A DNA stretch of 64,000 nt from Devosia sp. (GTDB taxonomy: Bacteria; Pseudomonadota; Alphaproteobacteria; Rhizobiales; Devosiaceae): contig JADGNE010000057.1 in assembly GCA_015234425.1 (NCBI GenBank), positions 54,729 to 118,728 on the forward strand, in the 5' to 3' direction. The notes beneath the pieces are model-generated. The model made no database searches. It saw only the letters and a list, made by a program, of their open reading frames with translations, and was not told the DNA's origin. Numbering within the stretch: position 1 is the first letter of the stretch; each line of letters starts with the position of its first letter. Positions 8,393 through 17,406 of the stretch are shown piece after piece. The position numbers and the translations under genes were made by a program.

Positions 8393-9337
8393 CTAGGAGA
8401 ACAGGGCGGCCGAGAGCAGGCGCCGACCCTTGAGCGTGGCAGGCTCCTTGGGGCCCCAGGCCTCAAAGAATTCGAGAAGCTTCTTGCGGGCCGCATCGTC
8501 GTTCCAGCTGCGGTCGCGCTTGAAGATGGCGACAAGAGCCTCGGCGGCCTCTAGGCGCTTGCCTTCGGCATTGAGCACCATGGCAAGATCATAACGCGCC
8601 TGGAAATTATCGGGGTCAGCCGCGATGGCAGCTTCGAGCGTGGCCGATTCGGACAGGCCTGCAGCTTCTTCCTTGAGGCGGATGGCATTGGAGATCGCCT
8701 GATAGGCGTCGCCCGTGCGCTTGTCCTCGGGGACCATTTCGAGGGTGGCCTTGGCCTGTTCGACTTCATCGGCAGTCATATAGACGCCAGCAAGACCCAC
8801 GAGGGCGACCTCGTTTTCAGGCGCATGCTGCAACACCATGCCAAAAATCTGGGCCGCCTGGCCGAGATCACCGGCAGCCACAGCCTGTTCGGCGACTTTA
8901 AGTGCGTCGGCGATCTGGGCTTCGAGCGAATCTGCGGGCGCAGCGCCGGCCGGCGCAGCCGCAATGACGCGATCAGCGAAACGGCGCACCTCGCCTTCAG
9001 GCATTGCGCCCATGAAACCATCGACCGGGCGGCCGCCGGCAAAGGCGAACACGGCAGGAATGGACTGGACGCCCAGTTGGCCAGCGACGCCCGGATGTTC
9101 GTCGATGTTGATCTTCACCAGCCTGATCTTGCCGGCCTTTTCGGCGACGACCTTTTCCAGCGCCGGGGTCAGCTGGCGGCAGGGGCCGCACCATGGGGCC
9201 CAGAAATCCACCAGAACCGGGGTTTCGAGAGAAGCGTCGATGACGTCGACCTTGAACGCGGCATCGGAAGAATCGCGCACCAGTTGAGCGGCCGCTGCGG
9301 GGGCTGCGCCATTGGCGCCATTCATGGAAATCGACAT
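8393..9337 (-). CDS. CnoX/YbbN-like thioredoxin with TPR tail
   Basis: A 314-residue cytoplasmic protein. The thioredoxin domain covers roughly residues 25-135, with the active site WCGPC (VDFWAPWCGPCRQL) and the cis-proline region QSIPAVFAF. The C-terminal half is alpha-helical with TPR-like repeats (AAQIFGMVLQHAPENEVALVGLA and later). This architecture is that of YbbN/CnoX, a chaperedoxin that protects proteins from oxidation. The active site keeps both cysteines, unlike E. coli YbbN (SXXC). The start could also be the methionine four codons later. Confidence 0.88.
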   Translation of the reverse strand: MSISMNGANGAAPAAAAQLVRDSSDAAFKVDVIDASLETPVLVDFWAPWCGPCRQLTPALEKVVAEKAGKIRLVKINIDEHPGVAGQLGVQSIPAVFAFAGGRPVDGFMGAMPEGEVRRFADRVIAAAPAGAAPADSLEAQIADALKVAEQAVAAGDLGQAAQIFGMVLQHAPENEVALVGLAGVYMTADEVEQAKATLEMVPEDKRTGDAYQAISNAIRLKEEAAGLSESATLEAAIAADPDNFQARYDLAMVLNAEGKRLEAAEALVAIFKRDRSWNDDAARKKLLEFFEAWGPKEPATLKGRRLLSAALFS

Positions 9338-9463
9338 TGAAGCTCTCGCGTCTTTCGCATTTTTCTAAGCGTTCGCGGGCCTTTTTGCGCCCGCGGCATG
9401 TGGGTGGCAAGCCCTAGTTTCCACAGCCTTTCAAGACGATAACATGAAAAATGAAAACTGGGG

Positions 9464-9492
9464 TTGCAATCGGCAGTGCCATTGGGCATATA
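9464..9492 (+). promoter_or_regulatory. Candidate sigma-70 promoter for tRNA-Gly
   Basis: TTGCAA (9464-9469) and CATATA (9487-9492) are separated by exactly 17 bases and resemble the -35 and -10 hexamers. A start site near 9499 would give a leader of about 70 bases ahead of the mature tRNA. This is a pattern match only. Confidence 0.4.
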
Positions 9493-9501
9493 GCCACTCA
9501 T

Positions 9502-9562
9502 CGAAGCGCTGCAAGGCGCTGACGATGAAAACGAAGGCGCCGCAAGGCACTGACGTTGAATA
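9502..9562 (+). repeat. Imperfect tandem direct repeat (2 x ~30 bp) upstream of tRNA-Gly
   Basis: Two adjacent units, 9502-9531 and 9532-9562, both read CGAAG, then GC(A)AGGC(G/A)CTGACG(A/T)TGAA. They differ by four substitutions and one inserted base. The pair lies between the candidate promoter and the tRNA, so it would be in the precursor leader. Confidence 0.65.
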
Positions 9563-9568
9563 CGGAGC

Positions 9569-9643
9569 GCGGGTGTAGCTCAGGGGTAGAGCATAACCTT
9601 GCCAAGGTTAGGGTCGTGGGTTCGAATCCCATCGCCCGCTCCA
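9569..9643 (+). tRNA. tRNA-Gly (GCC)
   Basis: A full cloverleaf can be drawn. The acceptor stem GCGGGTG pairs with CGCCCGC (one G-T pair). The D arm is GCTCAGGGGTAGAGC. The anticodon stem TAACC/GGTTA has loop TTGCCAA with anticodon GCC. The T arm is GTGGG TTCGAAT CCCAT. The discriminator T is followed by an encoded CCA. It reads glycine codons GGC and GGT. Confidence 0.97.
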
Positions 9644-9805
9644 ATTCTCCCACTTCCGTGGGTTGATGAAAAGGTCGGACGCAAGTCCGGCCTTTCGTCG
9701 TTTCAGGCCTCTGTTTTGCGTGAAGCATTGCGCAGGCGTCGTCTACCCGCTGACGCGGCCAAAACCTTCCAAGCGCTTGTTTTATCGATTGTTCCGAATC
9801 GCAGA

Positions 9806-9831
9806 CCGGTTCCCAGATTTTCTGGAAACGG
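9806..9831. repeat. Degenerate palindrome CCGGTTCCCAGA / TCTGGAAACGG
   Basis: A short hairpin in the 210-base gap between tRNA-Gly and the lnt stop. Its arms resemble the CCGGTTCC...GGAAA part of a palindromic element scattered in Hyphomicrobiales genomes, a better copy of which is at 19294-19340. Nothing else is recognisable in this gap. Confidence 0.35.
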
Positions 9832-9854
9832 TGTTCGTGCTGCGCCGCGCAGAA

Positions 9855-11471
9855 TCAGTAGGGCAGGCGGCGGCGGCCCCGGCGCGAAGCCACAAAACTG
9901 ATCAGTAGGCCGGCGATGATGGCGATGACCAGCGGCCAGTGCCGGATCTGGGCAAAGATTGTGGTCGGAAGCTTTTGATGCGGGCGCGCATCGAGCGCCG
10001 CCATCTGCTGGGGCGCCAGTTGCGCGGTTATCCTGCCGATGGGGTCGGTGACAAAGGTGAGGCCGCTATTGGCGGCGCGCACGAGGCTCATGCCTTCCTC
10101 GACCGCCCTCAGACGTGCGTGGTGGGCATGCTGGGCCGGGCCGACCGAGCCATCGAACCAGGCGTCATTGGTGACATTGAGCAGATATTGCGCCCCCGCG
10201 GTATCGCCGAGATCTCCGGAGAAGAGAATTTCGTAGCAGACGAGAATCAGCGCAGCCGGGGCGCCCGGCAGGCCCATCAGGCGGCGACGCCGGTCGCCAT
10301 GGGCCCAGCCATCAGCGCCTGGCACAAACTGCTTGAGACCGAATCGGCTGAAAAACTCCTGGAAAGGCAGATATTCGCCAAACGGCACCAGATGGGATTT
10401 GTCGTAGGAGGAAATGACTTCGCCGTCGCTGTTAATAGCAACGACCGAATTATAGGGAGCGCTCGCCGGCATCCCCGGGCGCATCTCATAAGGCTGGCGA
10501 GGGACACCGGCCAGAAGCGTTGCTCCCTCGGGCAAGGTTCGGGCGATGCGCGCCAAAGCATCCGGATAGGTCGAGAGGAAAAAGGGCACGCTCGATTCGG
10601 GCCATACCAGATGGGTGATATCAGCCAGGCCCTGATCCGTCGGGTCCATGCGCATGTCGGACAGCATCAGCAGCCGATCGATCAGCGCGACAGGATCGAC
10701 ATTGCCGAAATCGGAATGCTCGTAAACGAGCGGCTGGACCAGCCGCATCGCCACATCCTGACGCTCGGTGGAGACGGTACCGGTCATGCGGTTCCAGCCA
10801 TAGCCAAGCTGGGCGGAGAGGACGAGCAGCACCACAAAGAGCGGGGCAAGCCGCTGGCCCATGGGGCGATCATCGGCCGGCCAGATCAGCGCCGGGGTCA
10901 TGGCCATGAGCGGGGCGAGGAAGGTGAGGCCATAGACGCCGATCACCGAGGCGAGCTGCATCATCTCTTCCGAACCGGTCAGCGCATAGCCGAGGAGATC
11001 AAACGGAAAGCCGGTGAACACATGACCACGGGCGAATTCGGCGACCGCCAGCCAGCTGGCGAGACCGACGATGCGAGCGCCGCCATGGCTCCAGGTGAGA
11101 TGGGCCAAGGCGCTGGCAAGACCCCAGAACAACGCAATGAGAGCCGCGAGCGCCAGAATGGCAGGTGGCATGGCCGCGAGGAACCAGCCGCCATCAACAA
11201 AGAAGGCTGCGCCGAGCCAATGAAAGGCGACGGTGAAATAGCCCCAGCCAAAGGCAAAACCGATGGTGAAGGCCGGGCCGAAGACGCGGCGCCAGCCTTT
11301 GCGGCGTTCGGCGCCATCGAGCGCCCAGACCCAGATGGGCATGGTGAGAAACAGCGCCGGCAGGATAAAAAAGGGCGGCACCGACAGGCCTGCCACGGCT
11401 CCCGCGACGAGAAGCAAAAGGAAGCGACGCAAGCCATGGCTGAGCATGGTCGTTTCGGCGAGCCAGGTCAT
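9855..11471 (-). CDS. lnt: Apolipoprotein N-acyltransferase
   Basis: A 538-residue inner-membrane enzyme that adds the third acyl chain to the N-terminal cysteine of lipoproteins. About six N-terminal membrane segments are followed by a periplasmic nitrilase domain and a final membrane anchor (LVIAIIAGLLISFVA). The catalytic triad is visible: Glu in WPESSVPF, Lys in YDKSHLVPFGEYLPF, and Cys in ILVCYEILF. It stands divergent to tsaB, with 134 bases between the two starts; the usual ybeY-corC neighbours are absent. Confidence 0.95.
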   Translation of the reverse strand: MTWLAETTMLSHGLRRFLLLLVAGAVAGLSVPPFFILPALFLTMPIWVWALDGAERRKGWRRVFGPAFTIGFAFGWGYFTVAFHWLGAAFFVDGGWFLAAMPPAILALAALIALFWGLASALAHLTWSHGGARIVGLASWLAVAEFARGHVFTGFPFDLLGYALTGSEEMMQLASVIGVYGLTFLAPLMAMTPALIWPADDRPMGQRLAPLFVVLLVLSAQLGYGWNRMTGTVSTERQDVAMRLVQPLVYEHSDFGNVDPVALIDRLLMLSDMRMDPTDQGLADITHLVWPESSVPFFLSTYPDALARIARTLPEGATLLAGVPRQPYEMRPGMPASAPYNSVVAINSDGEVISSYDKSHLVPFGEYLPFQEFFSRFGLKQFVPGADGWAHGDRRRRLMGLPGAPAALILVCYEILFSGDLGDTAGAQYLLNVTNDAWFDGSVGPAQHAHHARLRAVEEGMSLVRAANSGLTFVTDPIGRITAQLAPQQMAALDARPHQKLPTTIFAQIRHWPLVIAIIAGLLISFVASRRGRRRLPY

Positions 11472-11605
11472 GAAGCGGGACGACGCGAATCAGGCAGCAT
11501 GGGGGCAAGGTCGCCCCGCCGGGCGCACAGCGTCAAGGCGGTGGACTCGCAAGAGTTTGAGCGCTACGAGCCCAGAACGCCTCAAGAGGGCGCAGCGGAG
11601 ACGCC

Positions 11606-12217
11606 ATGACCGACATGCCCGTTACCCTTGCCATCGACACGGCCGCCCCGCGGCTGCAGCTCGGGCTGCTCCGCGCCGATGGGCGCGCCGACAGTCTTGT
11701 CGACGACGTGGCCACCGGCCACGCCGAACTCCTGTTCGAACGCCTCGCCGAATTGCTGGCCCGGAACGGGCTTGGCCACGGCGATATCGCGCGCATTGCA
11801 GTCACCACGGGGCCAGGCTCCTTTACCGGCCTGCGCATCGGCCTTTCGGCGGCGCGGGGGCTGGGGCTGGCGCGCAAACTCCCAGTGATTGGTGTCCCGA
11901 GCCTCCTCGGCCTGTCGCTGAGCGCCAGCGGGCCGGTGGCGGTGCTGCTCGATGCGCGGCGCAGCGAGGCCTATCTGCAGCTGTTCTCAGGCCCGGGCGT
12001 GGCCGAGACGCCTGCACGATTGATGCCGATGGTGGAGGCGCAAGCCGCTGTTCCTGCCGGCTATCCCCTTATCACCGAACCCTTTGTCGATATCACTGCC
12101 ATCGCCCGCTTTGCCGCCAGCGCCGATGCTGCCGACTATCCGCCCAATGCCGCCTATGTGCGCGATGCCGACGCCAAGCCGCAGACGGCGGCGCGTATTG
12201 CAAGGCTCGGGGCCTGA
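11606..12217 (+). CDS. tsaB: tRNA threonylcarbamoyladenosine biosynthesis protein TsaB
   Basis: A 203-residue ASKHA-fold protein that bridges TsaD and TsaE in making t6A at position 37 of ANN-decoding tRNAs. The opening TLAIDTAAPRLQLGLL and the VTTGPGSFTGLRIGLSAARGLGLA motif are diagnostic. It lacks the metal-binding histidines of TsaD, as expected. Its stop overlaps the rimI start (TGATG), the classic tsaB-rimI pairing. Confidence 0.94.
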   Translation: MTDMPVTLAIDTAAPRLQLGLLRADGRADSLVDDVATGHAELLFERLAELLARNGLGHGDIARIAVTTGPGSFTGLRIGLSAARGLGLARKLPVIGVPSLLGLSLSASGPVAVLLDARRSEAYLQLFSGPGVAETPARLMPMVEAQAAVPAGYPLITEPFVDITAIARFAASADAADYPPNAAYVRDADAKPQTAARIARLGA

Positions 12218-12696
12218 TGGACAAGCTGTGGATGGCCCCGAACGGGCTGCATGTGGAGCCGGCCGAAGCTGAGGACGCCGCAGCGCTGGCCAAGCTCCAT
12301 GCCGCCGGCTTTTACCGTGGCTGGCCGGTGGCCGACTTTGTCACGTTTCTTTCGGACAAGGCTACGCCGGTCTATGTCGCCTGCGACGCCAAGCGCCGGA
12401 TCGCCGGATTTGCCGTGATCCGCACTGTGGCCGACGAAGCCGAATTGCTCAGCATTGCCGTTGAGCCAAAATGGCGCGGCAAAGGGGTGGGCCGGGCGCT
12501 GTTGCAGGCGGTGTTTGCCGACCTTCTTATGTCGCCCGCCAGGAAGATGTTTCTTGAGGTGGATGAGCACAATAGCGCGGCGATTGCGCTCTACATGCGG
12601 CTCGGATTTGTCACCATTTCGAGCCGGAAAGGCTATTATACCCACCCCGATGGCAGCGCTGCTACCGCGCTTGTCATGGCGCGCGATCTTGGGTAA
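12217..12696 (+). CDS. rimI: Ribosomal protein S18 alanine N-acetyltransferase-like GNAT
   Basis: A 159-residue GNAT enzyme. The acetyl-CoA loop is in VEPKWRGKGVGRALLQAV, and EVDEHNSAAIALYMRLGF is the C-terminal RimI signature. RimI acetylates the N-terminus of S18. Coupling to tsaB by a one-base overlap supports the name. The first 15 residues before the acetyltransferase fold are less conserved. Confidence 0.9.
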   Translation: MDKLWMAPNGLHVEPAEAEDAAALAKLHAAGFYRGWPVADFVTFLSDKATPVYVACDAKRRIAGFAVIRTVADEAELLSIAVEPKWRGKGVGRALLQAVFADLLMSPARKMFLEVDEHNSAAIALYMRLGFVTISSRKGYYTHPDGSAATALVMARDLG

Positions 12697-12729
12697 CCCC
12701 GTCTGAGCGGGCCTGGCTGGAGAGATGGC

Positions 12730-13185
12730 ATGAGCAAAATTCCGTCGGATCCGACGCTGGAAGAAGCCTGCGTGGCGCGCGGCATGCGCATGACCGACCA
12801 GCGTCGCGTCATTGCCCGGGTCATCGAGGATTCCAAGGATCATCCTGACGTCGAAGAACTCTATCGCCGGGCCTCGGCAATCGACGTGCGTATCTCGCTG
12901 TCGACGGTCTATCGGACGGTCAATCTGTTCGAAGAGGCCGGGCTGGTCACCAAGCATGATTTCAAGGACGGTCGGGCGCGGTTCGAGCTCATTCCGGACG
13001 AGCATCATGACCATCTGATCGACATTCGCAGCGGCAAGGTCATCGAATTCCGGAACGAGGAAATCGAGGCGATTCAAGAAGTTATCGCCAAGCGCCTGGG
13101 GTACCGGCTGGTCGACCACCGGCTCGAACTCTACGCAGTGCCACTCAGTGACGGGAAAGGCGGAAAGGACCAGTCTGGCGAATGA
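12730..13185 (+). CDS. Fur-family regulator, Mur-like
   Basis: A 151-residue metal-dependent repressor. The winged helix is at RMTDQRRVIARVIEDS and STVYRTVNLFEEAGLV, followed by the metal-binding DEHHDHLIDIRSG. Like Mur of Rhizobiales it has no CXXC zinc motifs. In this order the orthologue usually senses manganese and represses manganese uptake genes; iron is the alternative. It overlaps the acyltransferase start by four bases (ATGA). A second Fur-family gene, irr, is at 32.4 kb. Confidence 0.88.
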   Translation: MSKIPSDPTLEEACVARGMRMTDQRRVIARVIEDSKDHPDVEELYRRASAIDVRISLSTVYRTVNLFEEAGLVTKHDFKDGRARFELIPDEHHDHLIDIRSGKVIEFRNEEIEAIQEVIAKRLGYRLVDHRLELYAVPLSDGKGGKDQSGE

Positions 13186-13991
13186 TCTTTCGCAGCCTGT
13201 TCTTTCTTCTTGTCTTCGTGCCTTTCCTGATCATCGCCATTCCGCTCCAGGCCCTGATCATCGGGTTCAACCTGCCCTTCTCGCATGCGATCCCGCGCCT
13301 CTTCCACAAGCTGGGGTGTTTCTTCCTTGGGCTGCGCGTCCGGGTGATCGGCGAAGTCGCCAGCGGACGGCCTACCCTCCTGGTTTCAAACCATATTTCC
13401 TGGACCGATATCATCTCCATCGGGGCGGTGGCGCCGGTGGTTTTCGTCGCCAAGCGGGAAGTTGGCGAGTGGCCCTTTGTGGGGCTGATGGCGCGGCTGC
13501 AAAAGACCGTCTATGTCGACCGCACGCGGCGCAGCGATACGGGACGGACGGCCCAGGCCATGGGTCAGGCGATGGCCCAGGGCGAGACTGTGGTTCTCTT
13601 TGCCGAAGGGCAATCCGACATCGGCACCCATGTGCTGCCGTTCCGCTCGGCGCTGGTGGGCGCAGCCCAGCTGGCGATGACGTCAGCCGGGGCATCCGAG
13701 GTCAATATCCAGCCGTTGACAATAGCTTACACCGGACTGCAGGGCCTGCCGATCAGCCGCAACGAGCGCGCCATGATGGCCTGGGTCAAATCCAAATCAG
13801 TGAAACAGAACATCCGCGGCATCCTCGCCGGCCCGGTCAAGGATGTGACGATTGCCTTTGGCGCACCGCAGGTTTTGCGGGAAGGGGCGGACCGCAAGGC
13901 CATCACCAAGGCGGCGGAAAACGAGGTTCGGGCGATGCTGGTGGCGCTCAACCGGGGCGGAAGCCTGCCCCCGAAATCGGCGCAAGTTTAG
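13182..13991 (+). CDS. plsC: 1-acyl-sn-glycerol-3-phosphate acyltransferase family protein
   Basis: A 269-residue membrane-bound acyltransferase. An N-terminal hydrophobic segment (residues 5-28) leads to the catalytic HX4D box in SNHISWTD. The second family box appears as FAEGQSD in place of the common FPEGT. It would convert lysophosphatidate to phosphatidate in phospholipid synthesis; an ornithine-lipid OlsA-type role is possible. It is translationally coupled to the Mur-like gene, a conserved pairing in related genomes. Confidence 0.85.
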   Translation: MIFRSLFFLLVFVPFLIIAIPLQALIIGFNLPFSHAIPRLFHKLGCFFLGLRVRVIGEVASGRPTLLVSNHISWTDIISIGAVAPVVFVAKREVGEWPFVGLMARLQKTVYVDRTRRSDTGRTAQAMGQAMAQGETVVLFAEGQSDIGTHVLPFRSALVGAAQLAMTSAGASEVNIQPLTIAYTGLQGLPISRNERAMMAWVKSKSVKQNIRGILAGPVKDVTIAFGAPQVLREGADRKAITKAAENEVRAMLVALNRGGSLPPKSAQV

Positions 13992-14069
13992 GCGTTAGGC
14001 TTAACCGCACTTGTCGTTTTGATGTTAACAGACTGTTAGCTATGACGGGCCCGAAAAGAGGATCTCGTC

Positions 14070-14327
14070 ATGCCTTGGGAAATTGTTGCGATCTGGGCGA
14101 TCGTCATCGTAACGCTGACATGGTTTCGCCGTGACGAGGAACGGCTGAGATCACATCGGCTGGCCGAGCAGGCGCGCTATTTCGCCACCGCATCGCGCTA
14201 TCGCCATCGCCCGGAAACGCCCAAGCAGACAGCGGAACCGATCCCGGCGCAGGCGCTCGTTCATCGACACTATCTCGATCTGCTGAAAAGCGGCGCCGCA
14301 ATGGCTCCGCAGGCGCCCCGAACCTAG
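14070..14327 (+). CDS. Small membrane-anchored hypothetical protein
   Basis: An 85-residue protein with one N-terminal transmembrane helix (WEIVAIWAIVIVTLTWF) and a basic, likely cytoplasmic tail. No family is recognised. The ATG follows AAAAGAGGATCTCGTC, which offers a ribosome-binding site. Its 3' end overlaps the 3' end of the minus-strand gene by four bases. Confidence 0.6.
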   Translation: MPWEIVAIWAIVIVTLTWFRRDEERLRSHRLAEQARYFATASRYRHRPETPKQTAEPIPAQALVHRHYLDLLKSGAAMAPQAPRT

Positions 14328-14569
14328 CCGAGGCGCGTCTTGAGACGGCCGACAATTTCGGCTGCCTTGACCAGAAGGGCAAGGTCCACATCCTCTTCAG
14401 TCATGCCGTCTTTGCGCTCGACCCACGCCGGGATCAGCAGTTCATGGCGCTGGGCGACCCCGCCGAGTTCCTCGGTGAGAATGGCGCGCACCTTTCCGGT
14501 GACACGATTGGCTAATCTGGGATGGAGCTGGCGTTCTGCCAGCGTAATATCAATTAATTCAAGACTCAT
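14324..14569 (-). CDS. Conserved hypothetical protein, 81 aa
   Basis: The start at 14569 (MSLELIDITLAERQ) follows an AGGT ribosome-binding sequence; a longer in-frame extension to 14659 is proline-rich and unlikely. The sequence is helical and charged, with no membrane segment or signal peptide. The family is not recognised. Upstream (14573-14590) there is a GGCTCC/GGAGCC hairpin. Confidence 0.55.
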   Translation of the reverse strand: MSLELIDITLAERQLHPRLANRVTGKVRAILTEELGGVAQRHELLIPAWVERKDGMTEEDVDLALLVKAAEIVGRLKTRLG

Positions 14570-14686
14570 ACCTGGCTCCGGGGGAGCCCCCGAAGGCACA
14601 CTGGCCTCCGATGGTTCACGCCCGGTTAATGCGTGAAAAGCCGGTAAGTTTCTCCACAATAAGGATAATTTCGGATCCGCGAGGTA

Positions 14687-14702
14687 AAGGGCTGACGCCC
14701 TT
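14687..14702 (-). terminator. Weak hairpin after pncB
   Basis: AAGGGC (14687-14692) and GCCCTT (14697-14702) form a short stem 15 bases past the pncB stop on the minus strand. There is no good T-run, so termination here is only possible. Confidence 0.3.
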
Positions 14703-14716
14703 CACTTTTGGCGAGG

Positions 14717-16024
14717 CTAAACCCGGACGGCGTGCTCGGTGCGCCCGGTGTCGCCGAAGACACGAATATAGCGCGCGATCTCGGCGTCATCTCCGGTGGC
14801 TTTGGCCGGGTTATCCGACAGTTTGACCGCCGGGCGGCCATTGGCTTCCGACACCTTGGCGACGATGGAAATCGGCTTGAGGCGCGGATTGGGATCGGGC
14901 GCGCAATCCTCAAAATCATTGGTGAGGTTGGTGCCCCAACCAAAGCTCATGCGCACCTTGCCGTCGAAGTGGAGATAGGCTTCCTCGATCATGTCGACGT
15001 CGAGCCCGTCCGAGAAGATCAGAAGCTTCTCCCGGGGATCGCGACCGCGGTCCTTCCAGAACTTGATGATCTTTTCGCCGCCTTCGATGGCGGGGGCGCT
15101 GTCGGGACGGAAACCGGTCCAGTCGGCGACCCAGTCGGGCGCATCGCGCAGGAACGCGTCGGTGCCAAAGGCATCGGGCAGGACGATCAGCAGATTGCCG
15201 CCATAATAGCTCTTCCAGTCCTGCAGCACGCGGTAGGGCGCCTCGCGCAGTTCCTCGTCGGAGCGGGCAAGGGCTGCCAGCACCATGGGCAGCTCGTGGG
15301 CATTGGTGCCCAGCGCCTCAAGATCGGTGTCCATGGCGAGCTTGACATTGGAGGTGCCGGTAAAATTTTCGCCGATACCTTCCTTCAGAGCTTCAACGCA
15401 CCAGCGCTGCCACAGGAAGGAATGACGCCGGCGGGTGCCGAAATCGGAGATTTTGAGATCCGGGAGCTTTTGCAGGCGCTCGACCTTTTCCCACATCTTG
15501 GCCTTGGCGCGCGCGTAGAGCACGTCGAGGGTGAAGGGGCCATAGGGCTTCATCGCGGCGCGGCTGCGCAGCTCGTTGATAATGGCGAGGGCCGGGATTT
15601 CCCACATGCTGGTTTCGACCCAGAGGCCGGGAAATTCGAGGACGAACTGGCCGTCACGCTTTTCGAGGCGATATTCGGGCAGCTGGAAATTTTCGAGCCA
15701 GCGCAGGAAGCCGGGCTGAAAAATCTGCTTCTTGCCATTAAAGCTGTTACCGGCCAGCCAGATCATCTCCTTCTTGGAGAGGCGCAGCGTGCGGCAATGA
15801 TCGAGCTGGGCGCGCAATTCATCGATGTCGATCTCGTCGGCAAGACGGACCGATTTTGTGCGGTTGATCAGCGAGAAGGTGGCGTTGACCTGAGGGTAGA
15901 GACCCCAGATCATCTGCAGCATCAGCAGTTTATAGAAATCCGTGTCGAGCAGGCTGCGCACGATCGGATCGAGTTTCCAGGTGTGGTTGTAAACCCGCCG
16001 GGCAATGTCGGTGTAGGTGGCCAT
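14717..16024 (-). CDS. pncB: Nicotinate phosphoribosyltransferase
   Basis: A 435-residue enzyme that joins nicotinate with PRPP to make nicotinate mononucleotide in NAD salvage. The opening [20 protein letters not shown] is diagnostic, and the phosphate-binding late region includes [17 protein letters not shown] and [12 protein letters not shown]. The ATG at 16024 is chosen because GGGGAGAAGC precedes it and the protein matches from [10 protein letters not shown]. Length is as expected. Confidence 0.95.
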   Translation of the reverse strand: MATYTDIARRVYNHTWKLDPIVRSLLDTDFYKLLMLQMIWGLYPQVNATFSLINRTKSVRLADEIDIDELRAQLDHCRTLRLSKKEMIWLAGNSFNGKKQIFQPGFLRWLENFQLPEYRLEKRDGQFVLEFPGLWVETSMWEIPALAIINELRSRAAMKPYGPFTLDVLYARAKAKMWEKVERLQKLPDLKISDFGTRRRHSFLWQRWCVEALKEGIGENFTGTSNVKLAMDTDLEALGTNAHELPMVLAALARSDEELREAPYRVLQDWKSYYGGNLLIVLPDAFGTDAFLRDAPDWVADWTGFRPDSAPAIEGGEKIIKFWKDRGRDPREKLLIFSDGLDVDMIEEAYLHFDGKVRMSFGWGTNLTNDFEDCAPDPNPRLKPISIVAKVSEANGRPAVKLSDNPAKATGDDAEIARYIRVFGDTGRTEHAVRV

Positions 16025-16108
16025 GCTTCTCCCCTTCGCCGCCAATGTTTAGCGCGGGGTCACACGCATGGAAAGCCGCAGAGGCGCCAAGCGGTTCGCC
16101 TGGGATAT

Positions 16109-17323
16109 TTAGGCAGCCCGACGCATGCTGAGCGCGAGCAGGATGGTCGTGGCAAAAACATAGACCGTCTTCGGCATTTCAAAAATCATCATCACGTCGA
16201 AAAGTCCCATGCACAGCATGCCGAGCGACAAGGTAATGGCCATCGCCTGAAGCGCACGGTCCTCTGGCTCCAGTGATCGCCATTGCACGCCAGAAAGCGG
16301 CGCGACGAGCATGCAGACGTAGGCAAGAACGCCCACCGCGCCCATGCCCACCGCGAAATTGAGCAGTTCGTTGTGCAGATGTGCCCAGCTGACGCCGCTG
16401 CCCTGATCAATAAGCTCGGCGGACATATAGGGCATCGCGGCGCTGAACCGGCGCCACCAGCCATGGCCGAATATCGGCGCATCCTGAAAGGCGGTGAGGC
16501 CGGCCTGATAATATTGCAGGCGATAGAGAATGCTGGTGTCGCCCGTTTCACCAGATGCAACGAGATCGAACACGAAGCCGATGCGGTCGAGGAGGCCGAG
16601 TTGGCTGCCGATCAGAAGCGTGGCGACGATGATGGCGAGCCCGCCCAGAAGCCCGGTCAGCAGGATTTTGCCGCGATCCCTGCCACTGCGGAGGAGGCAG
16701 AACAGCGCGAAGGCAGCAGCCAGAACCACCGCTGCGACCAGCGCGCCGCGGGTGCCCGAGAGCAGGGCTGCGGTGACGCCAAGCAGGGGTGCTGCCATAA
16801 AGGCCAGACGCAAAAACCCTGAGGAGACAAAGACCGCTCCAAGCGCAAGGAAGCCGAGGAGCACGCTGACATTGCCCATGAAGATTGCGCTCGAGGCAAG
16901 GCCGGTGGCGCGATCCTTGCCCAGAGCGAGGATTTCAAACAGTGACACGCCGAGGGAGACCAGTGTGCCGGCCAAGCAGAGCAGCGCAAAGAGGCGGATC
17001 GAAAAGCGTTTTTCGAGGCCAAAAATCAGGGCAAAAAGGGGCAGGGCCAGCGGCAGGACCACGAAATCGCCAATCGCGCCAAAATCATTGGGCGCCTCGG
17101 CGCTGAAGCCCAGGGCCAGAGCGAGGAGCACGAAGGCAAGCATGAGGAGCCGGAGGCCCTGGCTGTGCAGAACGACCCGAAATGCAGGCCGGTCGAGCAG
17201 GGCCGGCAGCGCCAGCAGGGCCCCCAGAAGCGCCACATAGGCCGAAATATTTCCGAGCGCCGTTGGGATTACCAGCACGGCGAAGAGGATGATCCCGGCC
17301 AAGATGTTGCGCGCCGCGGCCAT
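16109..17323 (-). CDS. O-antigen ligase family membrane protein
   Basis: A 404-residue integral membrane protein with ten or more hydrophobic segments and one large periplasmic loop (about residues 240-320, containing YRLQYYQAGLTAFQDAPIFGHGWW). This is the Wzy_C/WaaL pattern: ligation of O-antigen to lipid A-core or polymerisation of a surface polysaccharide. The start at 17323 follows AAAAGGGGC. It is divergent from the family-8 glycosyltransferase, and both probably serve LPS or exopolysaccharide. Confidence 0.82.
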   Translation of the reverse strand: MAAARNILAGIILFAVLVIPTALGNISAYVALLGALLALPALLDRPAFRVVLHSQGLRLLMLAFVLLALALGFSAEAPNDFGAIGDFVVLPLALPLFALIFGLEKRFSIRLFALLCLAGTLVSLGVSLFEILALGKDRATGLASSAIFMGNVSVLLGFLALGAVFVSSGFLRLAFMAAPLLGVTAALLSGTRGALVAAVVLAAAFALFCLLRSGRDRGKILLTGLLGGLAIIVATLLIGSQLGLLDRIGFVFDLVASGETGDTSILYRLQYYQAGLTAFQDAPIFGHGWWRRFSAAMPYMSAELIDQGSGVSWAHLHNELLNFAVGMGAVGVLAYVCMLVAPLSGVQWRSLEPEDRALQAMAITLSLGMLCMGLFDVMMIFEMPKTVYVFATTILLALSMRRAA

Positions 17324-17406
17324 TGAGCCCCTTTTCTTTGTCGGCCCGACATATAAGAGGGAACCGTTCACCCGCTCCGGGTTGCCACAGGGACGAGGAC
17401 TTGGCA

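Noticed and set aside
9569-9643. tRNA-Gly as an integration site of an island
   Set aside because: No integrase and no second copy of the tRNA 3' end were seen downstream.
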